A stretch of 64,000 bases of DNA from Legionella quateirensis (GTDB lineage: Bacteria; Pseudomonadota; Gammaproteobacteria; Legionellales; Legionellaceae): NCBI RefSeq assembly GCF_001467955.1, contig NZ_LNYR01000031.1, forward strand, positions 83,064-147,063. Reading direction: 5' to 3'. Positions 8,665 to 17,265 of this stretch are shown here, piece after piece. Made by a program: the position numbers and the translations under genes. Each line of letters opens with the position of its first letter. The first letter of the stretch is position 1. Under the pieces are notes generated by a model. It was not told the origin of the DNA and made no database searches. It worked only from the letters and a program-made list of their open reading frames with translations.

Positions 8665-10160
8665 ACTGGATATTAAGAGTAGATAACTTAAGCAAAGTAT
8701 ATAGGTTGGGTGCTGGAGCAACGGAACATGGCACTCTATATGAACAATTATCGAGAAAGGTGAAGAAAAAATTATTCGGGAAGAATAAGTCTCCTGTTGA
8801 TGATATTGACGACTTACAAAAGGCGTCTGCTAAGGTTGTTGTTTCTAACGAACAAACCGAAGGTCTTCCGCATGGTTATTTCTGGGCATTAAAAGATATT
8901 AATTTTCAGATAAGTCCCGGAGAACGAATCGGCCTGATTGGACAAAATGGTTCCGGTAAAAGTACCTTATTAAAAATTCTGTCTAGAATTACGGCTCCCA
9001 GTCATGGCGAGTTCCGTTACAGAGGACATTTAATCAGCTTACTGGAAGTTGGAACAGGTTTTCACCCTGAATTATCTGGACGGGAAAATATTTATTTAAA
9101 TGCCGCAATTAATGGCTTAACACGACAACAGATCAATTCTATATTTAAGAATATTGTAGAGTTTTCAGAGTTAGGCGGTCAGATTGATACCCCAGTAAAG
9201 CGTTATTCTTCGGGTATGTATATGAGACTCGCTTTTTCTGTAGCCGCTTTTCTTGAATCAGAAATATTACTTATAGACGAAGTATTGGCTGTTGGTGATA
9301 AAGACTTCCAAAAGAAATGTAAAGAAAAAATGCTGGAAGTAGCAAATGACGGCCGTTCAGTCATTTTTGTTAGTCACGACATGACTGCTATTGAGTCAAT
9401 TTGTAAAAAAGTAATTGAAGTGTCTCATGGTAGAATAATTGACACACGAAACATTATACCGAACGCTGAACCAGCGGCAGTAGAGAATATCATTGAAATA
9501 CCCCCTGCTCCTGAATTGGTAGTTCCAGCAGCTCCGGAATTGGTGATACCACCTGAACCTGTAATTGCTCCGGTAGATCCTGTTAGAAAGTTTGCACTTT
9601 GCTCAGAACAAAACTGGGAGAATGATTTAGCTAATGCTCCTCAGATACAGGACACCACGAAACTGCATTCATTAAAATTGCTGAATGATGATGGTGAAAT
9701 CCAGGAGAAATTTACAGTTAATGAAAACGTACATTTGGAAATTAAATTTAATGTATTGAAGAATAATGCCAGAATCAATGTAAGGGTTGATTTATCTTCA
9801 TTTGAGGGAGCAAAACTATTTTCTATTATGGATCATGCTGCCCTGGCGCAACATCCAATGCGGGAAGAAGGATTGTATACAGAAACCGTTATGATTCCGA
9901 AAGAATTTTTAAATGAGGGTCAATTCACGATTTCTGTGTTACTCAATGAGCAGGATAATGATCAAAATGAAATTAAATGCATGGAGTGTTTATCCATGAA
10001 AATTATTGATGATCAATTACCTGTCGGTGTTCGTTCCAATTGGACTGGTACCTGGCCAGAAGGTTTATTAAGACCTAAGTTAGTCTGGAATATTGAACAC
10101 ACTAAAAGTAAAGAGTTTCAAATTGAAACAGAAATTAAATCTGTAATTGAAGAAAGTTAA
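8661..10160 (+). CDS. wzt: O-antigen ABC transporter ATPase with C-terminal carbohydrate-binding domain
   Basis: A 499 aa ATPase partner of Wzm. Walker A (GQNGSGKSTLL, near residue 93), the ABC signature (YSSGMYMRLAF) and Walker B (ILLIDEVLAVGD) are intact. Residues about 325-480 form a beta-rich domain resembling the Wzt carbohydrate-binding module that recognises finished O-chain. Between ATPase and binding module is a proline-rich linker (about residues 270-305) with a near-repeated PELVVPAAPELVIP. A charged insert near residues 30-70 (VKKKLFGKNKSPVDDID) precedes the ATPase core. It closes the first operon, followed by a 332-base gap. Confidence 0.92.
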   Translation: MNWILRVDNLSKVYRLGAGATEHGTLYEQLSRKVKKKLFGKNKSPVDDIDDLQKASAKVVVSNEQTEGLPHGYFWALKDINFQISPGERIGLIGQNGSGKSTLLKILSRITAPSHGEFRYRGHLISLLEVGTGFHPELSGRENIYLNAAINGLTRQQINSIFKNIVEFSELGGQIDTPVKRYSSGMYMRLAFSVAAFLESEILLIDEVLAVGDKDFQKKCKEKMLEVANDGRSVIFVSHDMTAIESICKKVIEVSHGRIIDTRNIIPNAEPAAVENIIEIPPAPELVVPAAPELVIPPEPVIAPVDPVRKFALCSEQNWENDLANAPQIQDTTKLHSLKLLNDDGEIQEKFTVNENVHLEIKFNVLKNNARINVRVDLSSFEGAKLFSIMDHAALAQHPMREEGLYTETVMIPKEFLNEGQFTISVLLNEQDNDQNEIKCMECLSMKIIDDQLPVGVRSNWTGTWPEGLLRPKLVWNIEHTKSKEFQIETEIKSVIEES

Positions 10161-10492
10161 TTTGTTGTTACGTGGTTTATCAATAAGTTCGGGAAACGTC
10201 ATCTCGAACGGGGTGAGAGATCTCCTGAAATGCCTGCATTTGGAGATCCTTCACTGAGTTCAGGATGACGTTATAACCACGGAACATGTCATCCCTAGTG
10301 AAACGAGGGATCCCCTGAATGAGGCAGGAACGCGACTCAGCTGCCACTTTAAGGAACTCACCGCGTTCAAGATACCGAAATTTTCGAGGTTTTGAGAAGT
10401 TACAGTGTAACTTCATATTCAATACAGTTCAGGCCTTACTTTATCTGTATTTATTATCCTGAGTCAGACAGTTGTAGGAACGCTTTTAGAAA
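10161..10492. repeat. Intergenic region with palindromic GTCATC/GATGAC repeat element
   Basis: No gene is seen in this spacer. From 10195 to 10272 lies an imperfect hairpin element whose ends are AACGTCAT and ATGACGTT and whose inner arms are GAGATCTCC and GGAGATCC. A second partial copy with a GTCATCC start and GAGGGATCCCCTGAATG follows at about 10286-10322. A related copy occurs near 47015-47175. The element separates the wzm-wzt operon from the following gene and may act as a transcription attenuator or be a small non-autonomous mobile repeat. An 80-codon reverse frame across it is not credible as a gene. Confidence 0.65.
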
Positions 10493-12040
10493 ATGAACAC
10501 TAATAATACACAAAGAAATACATTGTTATACGTGCATATTTCTACACATTTTAAAGAAATAATCCGCGTCGCGCGGGTCATGAAAAACAATAAAGTGTAT
10601 CAACCGTTTATTTTTTTTGATGCAAAATATGAAGGGGTAGAACATCATATTGCCTTATGCGAAGCGGAAGGCATTCAATACATCTGTTACTTTGACACCA
10701 ATAATACCGTAAAGATTAAATTGTGGTTTCGGATTGTACGAAGATTATTTATCATTTTATTGCAGTTTCTTGAAATTATAAAATACCTCCTGCTTCCCTT
10801 TGCTTTAATAATTAAAACTCTTTATGGGGTTTATAGTAAATTATTTAAAAAGGAATCGGGATATAAGCGCCTGAAGACCAATAAACATCTTCCCAAATTA
10901 TTGCTGTCTGGTTATACCTTTGTTTGGAATAATGTTCCCTTTCTTCTCCCTGCAATTTCCCGGTTAGCCTATAGATATTGTCGATACATTCCTGGAATAT
11001 TAAAACAATATGATATAAAGCTGATGGTTTTTCCCGAGCATAATTTATTTTATTTTACTCAGTTATTCGTCTATTTAGGAAAAAAACAAGGAATATCTTC
11101 TATTATCGTTCCATTTACGATTGCCAATACTATGGAGTGGGCAGAAGCATTCTATAAGGAAAAATCACGATCCTTATCCAATCTGTATAATAAAGTATGC
11201 GCTGTGGCATTTCCGCATTGGATTCTCACTTATAAAGAAAGACAATTGCTGTTGCCTGTAGAGTTAGTTCTTTTTCATGAAATGCTACAAATCACTCCTA
11301 AAAATCCCTGGTTATTAAATAGCGGTGATATCGATTTCCTGGCTTTGGAAAGTAACGCAATGAAAGACTATTATATATCCGCAGGTATAGAAGAGAAGCA
11401 TTTACGGGCTACAGGGGCTTTGTATAATGATGAACTTTATTTTAAATTACAGAACGCGGATGCAAACAGAGACAAGTTATATCAATCATTGAATATGCAG
11501 CCGGGCAAGCCATTACTTTTATGCGCCTTACCTCCAAATCAATGTGAGGGACGCAAGGATGAACTGGAGTTTTCAGATTATGAGGAATTAGTACGATTTG
11601 TCATGTCTGAACTATCTAAATATGCGGATGATTATAATATTATAATTAATTTGCATCCTCGTATTAATCCTGAGACGGTTCAATTTATCAATGATTATCC
11701 AGTAACTATTTTTAATGGAGATATTGCTGAAGTAATACCGTTAAGCGCAATTTATGTTGCTACCTGCTCAGCAACAATCAGGATGGCAGTAAGCTGTGGG
11801 ATTCCAGTTATAAATTACGATCTATATCGTTATCGTTATGATGATTACAATCAATTGGAGGGTGTACTCACCCTGTTTGATCGTGATGAATTTTCAGTTC
11901 AATTACAGAAATTGATTGTTGAAAAAATGTTTTATAAACAACTTCAATTGGCTCAGATCAAAGACAGTAACAAATGGGGCACTCTGGATGGTAAAGCCGG
12001 AATCAACTTACTCAGTGAAATTGATTTGTTATTTGTTTAG
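10493..12040 (+). CDS. GT-B-like surface carbohydrate biosynthesis protein, paralogue 1
   Basis: A 515 aa protein of unproven function. The C-terminal half has features of GT-B glycosyltransferases or polymerases: ITPKNPWLLNSGD, then AMKDYYISAGI, a NLHPRINPE segment with a His-Pro motif, and CSATIRMAVSCGIPVINYDLYRY near residues 425-447. Residues about 80-115 are strongly hydrophobic with basic flanks (FIILLQFLEIIKYLLLPFAL), suggesting membrane association. The same ordered motifs occur in the proteins at 23326-25074 and 32637-34103, so the window holds three diverged paralogues. I infer a transferase for a nonulosonic acid or other surface sugar. No biochemical role is established from the sequence. 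Confidence 0.75.
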   Translation: MNTNNTQRNTLLYVHISTHFKEIIRVARVMKNNKVYQPFIFFDAKYEGVEHHIALCEAEGIQYICYFDTNNTVKIKLWFRIVRRLFIILLQFLEIIKYLLLPFALIIKTLYGVYSKLFKKESGYKRLKTNKHLPKLLLSGYTFVWNNVPFLLPAISRLAYRYCRYIPGILKQYDIKLMVFPEHNLFYFTQLFVYLGKKQGISSIIVPFTIANTMEWAEAFYKEKSRSLSNLYNKVCAVAFPHWILTYKERQLLLPVELVLFHEMLQITPKNPWLLNSGDIDFLALESNAMKDYYISAGIEEKHLRATGALYNDELYFKLQNADANRDKLYQSLNMQPGKPLLLCALPPNQCEGRKDELEFSDYEELVRFVMSELSKYADDYNIIINLHPRINPETVQFINDYPVTIFNGDIAEVIPLSAIYVATCSATIRMAVSCGIPVINYDLYRYRYDDYNQLEGVLTLFDRDEFSVQLQKLIVEKMFYKQLQLAQIKDSNKWGTLDGKAGINLLSEIDLLFV

Positions 12041-12076
12041 AGCGCTTTTAAGTTGCAGCAGATAGTGAGTATATGA

Positions 12077-12640
12077 ATGAAGATAATCGATACACATATT
12101 CCTGAAATCAAAATAATAGAACCGCGTATTTTTGGTGATGAACGTGGTTTTTTTTATGAAACTTTTCAGGTCAAACGGTATGAGGAATTACTCGGTATAC
12201 AGGATGCTTTTGTCCAGGATAATTATTCAAGATCGCAAAAAGGTGTTTTACGAGGACTTCATTATCAAAGCCAACAAACTCAAGGTAAGCTGGTTTCCGT
12301 TTTAGCCGGAGAAGTTTTTGATGTTGCTGTGGATATTCGTCTGGGGTCTCCCACTTATGGTACGTGGGTTGGGGTTATTCTCTCTGCTGAAAACAGGAGG
12401 CAGTTCTGGGTTCCCAAAGGATTTGCGCATGGATTTTATGTTCTAAGTCCTATGGCGGATTTTGCTTATAAATGCACAGATTATTATCATCCTGAAAGTG
12501 AGCTTTCTATCAGTTATCTAGATCCTGAACTGGCAATTGATTGGCCCTTGAATGGCGAGATACAGCTTTCTGCAAAAGATAGCGCAGCGAAACCTTTAAA
12601 CATGATTGATACTCAACTTTTACCAAAATATAGAGATTAG
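12077..12640 (+). CDS. rmlC: dTDP-4-dehydrorhamnose 3,5-epimerase
   Basis: A 187 aa cupin-fold epimerase for the third step of dTDP-L-rhamnose synthesis. The N-terminal EPRIFGDERGFFYETF and the active-site LRGLHYQ with the following KLVSVLAGEVFDVAVDIR are typical, as is FWVPKGFAHGFYVLS. Length is the usual 180-190 aa. The stop is directly followed by the rmlD start with no spacer. L. pneumophila LPS core is known to contain rhamnose. The gene order rmlC-rmlD-rmlB with rmlA 3.7 kb downstream puts the whole pathway in this window. Confidence 0.95.
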   Translation: MKIIDTHIPEIKIIEPRIFGDERGFFYETFQVKRYEELLGIQDAFVQDNYSRSQKGVLRGLHYQSQQTQGKLVSVLAGEVFDVAVDIRLGSPTYGTWVGVILSAENRRQFWVPKGFAHGFYVLSPMADFAYKCTDYYHPESELSISYLDPELAIDWPLNGEIQLSAKDSAAKPLNMIDTQLLPKYRD

Positions 12641-13549
12641 ATGAAATTACTAATTACCGGTGCAAATGGTCAGGTTGGATCAGAGCTGATAAAGGCATTT
12701 GCTAGCACTAACCATGAAATTATTGCCTCTACAAGACAGGAACTGGATTGCACCAATATTGATGATGTGAGTACTTTTTTAACTGCTAACCGACCTGATT
12801 TAATCATCAATGCGGCTGCATATACCGCGGTTGATAAAGCAGAAGATGAGGCCTGTTTGGCGGAAACTGTAAACGCAGATTTTGTAAATGAATTAGCTGC
12901 ATATTGCCTACACTGGAATATTCCTTTAATACATCTGTCTACAGATTACGTCTTTGATGGATTAAAACACGATTCTTATAGCGAGCAGGATAGTACAAAC
13001 CCACAAGGTGCTTATGCAAAATCAAAATTGTGTGGTGAACAGTTTATAACATCAATGTTAACAGAATATATTATTTTACGAGTAAGTTGGGTATTTGGTG
13101 TATCGGGTTCTAATTTCGTAAAAACCATAGTAAAACTGGCTTCATCACGTGAAGAGTTAAATATAGTAGCTGATCAAAAAGGCAGACCAACAGCAGCTCG
13201 AGATATTGCCAGAGTAATCGTTGAGATAGTAGGGAAAATTGATTGCCCGTCTTTTAACCAATGGGGAATTTATCATTATGCCGGACAGGGTGATACTACC
13301 TGGTATGAATTTGCAAGAGTATTTATTGATATGGTAAAAGACAGCAATACCAACTTGAATTTGGCTCGTTTGAATCCTATTACTACGGAACAGTATCCAA
13401 CGAAAGCCAAAAGACCCAAAAACTCTATACTGAATACAACTCGGATAGAGCGGACATTAGGAATCGAGTGTCATGAATGGAAAAAATACTTACCTGAAGT
13501 TATAGACAGCATCATTACTAAAGAAGAAACCCATGAGCTATCACGTTAG
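12641..13549 (+). CDS. rmlD: dTDP-4-dehydrorhamnose reductase
   Basis: A 302 aa extended short-chain dehydrogenase that makes dTDP-L-rhamnose with NAD(P)H. The nucleotide-binding ITGANGQVGSEL is at the N-terminus, INAAAYTAVDKAEDE and the catalytic YAKSK (in GAYAKSKLCGE) follow, and the C-terminal KRPKNSILNTTR segment is characteristic. The start directly abuts the rmlC stop, and the rmlB start lies 17 bases inside this gene's end, so the three genes are co-translated. Confidence 0.95.
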   Translation: MKLLITGANGQVGSELIKAFASTNHEIIASTRQELDCTNIDDVSTFLTANRPDLIINAAAYTAVDKAEDEACLAETVNADFVNELAAYCLHWNIPLIHLSTDYVFDGLKHDSYSEQDSTNPQGAYAKSKLCGEQFITSMLTEYIILRVSWVFGVSGSNFVKTIVKLASSREELNIVADQKGRPTAARDIARVIVEIVGKIDCPSFNQWGIYHYAGQGDTTWYEFARVFIDMVKDSNTNLNLARLNPITTEQYPTKAKRPKNSILNTTRIERTLGIECHEWKKYLPEVIDSIITKEETHELSR

Positions 13550-14537
13550 AAATTTATTAGTCACTGGAGCCGCAGGCTTTATCGGGTCTAATTTTGTACG
13601 CTATATGTTTGCGCTTTATCCCGAAATTAAAATAATAAGTCTGGATAAATTAACTTATGCGGGAAACCTGGATAATTTATCCGCTGTAGACAAGGAAAAA
13701 AACCATATTTTTGTTCAAGGCGATATTACCGATAAAGAACTTGTTTTAAGTTTATTAAGACAGTATCGCATAGACACTATAGCGCATTTTGCAGCAGAGT
13801 CTCATGTCGATAATTCGATTAACAATCCTCAACTGTTTCTTGAGACCAATATTATTGGAACTTTTACACTGCTTGAAGCAGCACGAAGTTTTTGGTTAGA
13901 TGAAAACAAATGGGATAAAAGCCATTGCAGATTTCATCATGTATCTACGGATGAAGTTTATGGTTCATTAGAAGAGCATGATCCTGCATTTACAGAACAT
14001 CATATGTATCAACCTAACTCGCCTTATTCCGCATCCAAGGCTGGTTCTGATCATATTGTCAGGGCTTATTTTCATACTTACGGTTTACCTGTTACTACAT
14101 CCAATTGTTCTAATAATTATGGGCCTAATCAACATAGAGAGAAATTAATTCCCAAAGTGATTCATGCCTGTCTGAATCAACAACCGATAACCGTATATGG
14201 AAATGGAACGAATATACGTGATTGGTTGTATGTAGAAGATCATTGTGAGGCCATCAATGTAATTATCCAGAAGGGAGCTGTAGGAGAGGTCTATAACATT
14301 GGCGGAAAGAATGAGCTGGATAATTTGAGTCTAATCCGGACTATATGTCATCTAATGGATGATATAAAACCTATGTCTGATTCCTATGAGTCTTTAATTG
14401 TATTTGTGGAAGATAGAAAAGGTCATGATAAACGATATGCTATAGATAACAACAAAATTCAAACTCATTTAGGATGGACTCCGCAAGGTAATTTTATTCA
14501 AAAATTGATGAGTACAATTCAGTTTTATGCACAATGA
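13533..14537 (+). CDS. rmlB: dTDP-glucose 4,6-dehydratase
   Basis: A 334 aa extended SDR enzyme that converts dTDP-glucose to dTDP-4-keto-6-deoxyglucose. Visible motifs are the Rossmann VTGAAGFIGSNFVRY, HFAAESHVDNSI, STDEVYGSLE with the catalytic Thr-Asp-Glu, and YSASKAGSDH. Its substrate is made by RmlA (17266-18141) and its product goes to RmlC. It overlaps rmlD by 17 bases. The 3' end overlaps an upstream-extended frame of the next protein, which I trim to a later start. No sign of decay. Confidence 0.95.
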   Translation: MSYHVRNLLVTGAAGFIGSNFVRYMFALYPEIKIISLDKLTYAGNLDNLSAVDKEKNHIFVQGDITDKELVLSLLRQYRIDTIAHFAAESHVDNSINNPQLFLETNIIGTFTLLEAARSFWLDENKWDKSHCRFHHVSTDEVYGSLEEHDPAFTEHHMYQPNSPYSASKAGSDHIVRAYFHTYGLPVTTSNCSNNYGPNQHREKLIPKVIHACLNQQPITVYGNGTNIRDWLYVEDHCEAINVIIQKGAVGEVYNIGGKNELDNLSLIRTICHLMDDIKPMSDSYESLIVFVEDRKGHDKRYAIDNNKIQTHLGWTPQGNFIQKLMSTIQFYAQ

Positions 14538-14577
14538 GAGATCGATGCAGGGATGCATGATCTGGATAAGGAATGTA

Positions 14578-15480
14578 ATGCTTAAATATACTTCTACTTT
14601 AGTCTCAGGATTTGTTCTGGTTTTAAGCTCTTTTTCGATTGTGAACGCAGGTCAACGATGCATCCCCATTTTGAGCCTTCCGATAGTAATCAATCAACCT
14701 GGCCATTATTGTCTGGCGCAGAATTATTATTACTCTGGTGATACTCATGCAATTACAATTAATTCCTCGCATGTAACTCTGGATCTTAATCAGCATAAAA
14801 TTGAGTTAACTCCCAGGAACCCCTCAAATCGTATCTATGGTATTTATTCTTTTAATGCACATGATCTTATAATAAAAAATGGAACGGTAAGTGGATTTAT
14901 GTATGGAGTGTATCTTGCCGATCCGAAAGGTTCTAACACAAGCAGGGACAGTACATCAGGAAATTATCTTATAGAACATTTGATTTTGACGAATAACTTA
15001 TTTCGAGGCATCCGGGTTGAAGGAGTTAATCAGACTGTTAGAAATAATAAAATTGTACACACTGGCGGCAGTTCTGTTTATAACAATTCGTTTGCTATGG
15101 GCATAGAGATTATAGGCCCCAAGGCTCGAATTGAACACAATAGCATTATAGATACTCATGCTATGGGTATTGGCGAAAGCATTGCCATTTCATTTTCCAA
15201 TAACTGCAGCAAGTCTGTGGCTTTGGAGAATCAAATTTTTAATCATTACGGTTTGTTTGAAAAAAGAGCTCGCCATCGAGGTACCTCAGGGCATAGTTTC
15301 GGGATTTGGGTTGGTGGAAATCCCGAATATCTTACAGATGTGGTGATTAATAATAACAGTATCAAAAACTTTTATTATGGCATTGTCTATTCATCCCCAA
15401 CTAAAGGGGTGGTTATCAGTAATCAGTTCCATGACGTAGATCGAGATTTGTATCTTAATGGTTCGGTAGTGATTAATTAA
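14578..15480 (+). CDS. Secreted right-handed beta-helix (pectate-lyase-like) protein
   Basis: A 300 aa exported protein of unknown role. I start at the ATG after ATAAGGAATGTA, which gives a clean signal peptide (LKYTSTLVSGFVLVLSSF, cleavage likely after VNA). An in-frame upstream ATG would put 17 polar residues ahead of it. The rest is Asn/Ile/Gly-rich with short repeated turns such as NYLIEHLILTNNLFRGIRV, VRNNKI and VVINNNSIKNF, typical of parallel beta-helix proteins (NosD/pectate lyase superfamily). It sits between rmlB and pgi in the LPS locus, which hints at periplasmic or outer-membrane action on polysaccharide. No catalytic residues can be assigned with confidence. Confidence 0.72.
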   Translation: MLKYTSTLVSGFVLVLSSFSIVNAGQRCIPILSLPIVINQPGHYCLAQNYYYSGDTHAITINSSHVTLDLNQHKIELTPRNPSNRIYGIYSFNAHDLIIKNGTVSGFMYGVYLADPKGSNTSRDSTSGNYLIEHLILTNNLFRGIRVEGVNQTVRNNKIVHTGGSSVYNNSFAMGIEIIGPKARIEHNSIIDTHAMGIGESIAISFSNNCSKSVALENQIFNHYGLFEKRARHRGTSGHSFGIWVGGNPEYLTDVVINNNSIKNFYYGIVYSSPTKGVVISNQFHDVDRDLYLNGSVVIN

Positions 15481-15541
15481 AAAAATAGGAAAAATGCAGC
15501 AATAATGATACCTTATTCCGATCTTAATAAAAATTACACAT

Positions 15542-17020
15542 ATGAAGCAACTTACTGAAAGTACACTCTGGAATGAACTTCAAAAGCAGGCATCTAATAT
15601 CCGTTTGTTAACAGGGACGGGTTTGCAGCAGTTGACCCATGCTCATGGAAGTCAGTACAAAAAACACATTGGCAGCGTAACTTTTGATTTTTCCCGGCAA
15701 CGGGTGAATGAAACAATTATTGATTTGCTTATTCAATTGGCTAATGAAGTTGGCTTGGCTGAAAAAATTGATTGTTTAATGAATGGTTCAAAAGTGAATG
15801 TTAGTGAGAATAAAGCTGCTCTTCACACCGCACTTCGGGATTTAACGAATAATCCAGTCTATGTTGATGGATTGAATATTATGAATGAAGTGATTGATAC
15901 CAGAGAAAAAATAAAGTTAATCTCTGATTTGGTAAGAAACAGACAATGGCTTGGATATTCCGGTAAGCCTGTTACTGATATTGTAAATATTGGTATGGGA
16001 GGGTCGGATTTAGGTCCTCGTTTATGTATTAATGCACTGACAACCTACAGTATTGACTCATTGAATTTTCATTTTATTTCAGATGTTGACCCGGACAGTT
16101 TCAATCAAGTGATTGCACGAATTAATCCTCAGACCACCTTATTTATTATTTCATCCAAGTCCTTTACAACAAAAGAAACTTTGTTAAATGCATCAAAAGC
16201 TATAAAATTGTATGCCACAGGGCAATCTATTGATCAACATTTTATAGCCATAACAGCTCATCCTCCCCGAGCTTATCAGATGGGTATAAAAACAGTGCTA
16301 CCTATTTGGGAATGGGTTGGTGGTCGATATTCATTTTGTTCCGCTGTGAATTTAATAACAGCTATTGCTATAGGCTATGAACAATTTGCTGAGTTACTTG
16401 CTGGCGCAAATGGTATCGATAAACACTTACAGTACACTGATTTTAAAGAAAATGTTCCCGTGCTTATGGGCTTGCTAGGCATTTGGAATAATAATTTTCT
16501 GAATATTCATAATGTACTGATCTTGGCCTACTCAAAAAGATTGGAATATTTTATTCCCTATGCGCAGCAGCTTGATATGGAAAGTAATGGTAAATCCATA
16601 GACGTTAATGGGCGTGTAGTTAATTATGCTACCGGGCCTATAGTTTGGGGTGGATTGGGCAATCAGGCTCAACACAGTTATTTACAGTTATTATGTCAGG
16701 GAACACATAATTGCGCCGCAGATTTTATCACGTTGCAGACTCCTGATAATCATATTCTCAATTCAATGTGTGATTACAAAATGAAAGTGTTGAGCGAAGG
16801 TATTGAGTCTATTGAAAATCCAAATGGTTATATACCGGGTAAAATGCCGTTGAGTCATATTAGTTTATCGGATTGTTCTCCATATTCTCTTGGTGCTTTA
16901 GTCGCTTTATACGAACATAAAGTATTTGTGCAAAGCGTTATTTGGAACATTAATCCATTTGATCAGCCCGGTGTAGAAAGCGCTAAATCTGTCGGTGATG
17001 TTTATTCTGTATTAAATTAA
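15542..17020 (+). CDS. pgi: Glucose-6-phosphate isomerase
   Basis: A 492 aa cytoplasmic isomerase interconverting glucose 6-phosphate and fructose 6-phosphate. Signature segments IGMGGSDLGPRL, ISSKSFTTKET, QQLDMESNGKS and VWGGLGNQAQHSYLQLL are intact, including the catalytic Glu and His of the last two. It is somewhat shorter than the E. coli enzyme (549 aa). It lies in the LPS cluster between rmlB and rmlA, linking central hexose phosphates to both the dTDP-rhamnose and amino-sugar branches. A 61-base gap with no clear terminator separates it from the upstream gene. Confidence 0.95.
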   Translation: MKQLTESTLWNELQKQASNIRLLTGTGLQQLTHAHGSQYKKHIGSVTFDFSRQRVNETIIDLLIQLANEVGLAEKIDCLMNGSKVNVSENKAALHTALRDLTNNPVYVDGLNIMNEVIDTREKIKLISDLVRNRQWLGYSGKPVTDIVNIGMGGSDLGPRLCINALTTYSIDSLNFHFISDVDPDSFNQVIARINPQTTLFIISSKSFTTKETLLNASKAIKLYATGQSIDQHFIAITAHPPRAYQMGIKTVLPIWEWVGGRYSFCSAVNLITAIAIGYEQFAELLAGANGIDKHLQYTDFKENVPVLMGLLGIWNNNFLNIHNVLILAYSKRLEYFIPYAQQLDMESNGKSIDVNGRVVNYATGPIVWGGLGNQAQHSYLQLLCQGTHNCAADFITLQTPDNHILNSMCDYKMKVLSEGIESIENPNGYIPGKMPLSHISLSDCSPYSLGALVALYEHKVFVQSVIWNINPFDQPGVESAKSVGDVYSVLN

Positions 17021-17112
17021 CGTCACATAAGTATAAATTACTCATTGAACATGCACTAATTTAATGTAATAGATGAATAAAGTTGGTAAGATCTCTACCT
17101 AATTTAATATGT

Positions 17113-17242
17113 ACCAGGACTTGTTGACAATTGCTCTATAACCTCTAGGTGGCGTGGCTTGTCCACGCCATCCAGAAGATCTTTGGATACCGTGGACAAG
17201 CCACGGTACGTGGGTGTAAGTCAATTGTCAACAGATCCAGGT
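17113..17242. repeat. MITE-like palindromic element between pgi and rmlA
   Basis: A roughly 130-base element bounded by inverted termini: the left end reads TTGTTGACAATTG (17121-17133) and the right end CAATTGTCAACA (17223-17234), with imperfect pairing extending outward to a CCAGGA/CCAGGT pair. Inside are two smaller palindromes, CGTGGCTTGTCCACG (17153-17167) and CCGTGGACAAGCCACGG (17190-17206), which also pair with each other. No open frame is present. It has the form of a non-autonomous mobile repeat, and the transcript would fold into a long hairpin just before rmlA. Confidence 0.6.
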
Positions 17243-17265
17243 GAACGCTGAGAGAATTTAATCTA

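Noticed and set aside
10180..10422. 80-codon reverse-strand gene
   Set aside because: It is read through palindromic repeat copies and its peptide looks like translated repeat (VILNSVKDLQMQ), a common artefact.
14527..14577. Upstream start for the beta-helix protein
   Set aside because: It would place charged residues ahead of a clean signal peptide and lacks the ribosome site present before the later ATG.
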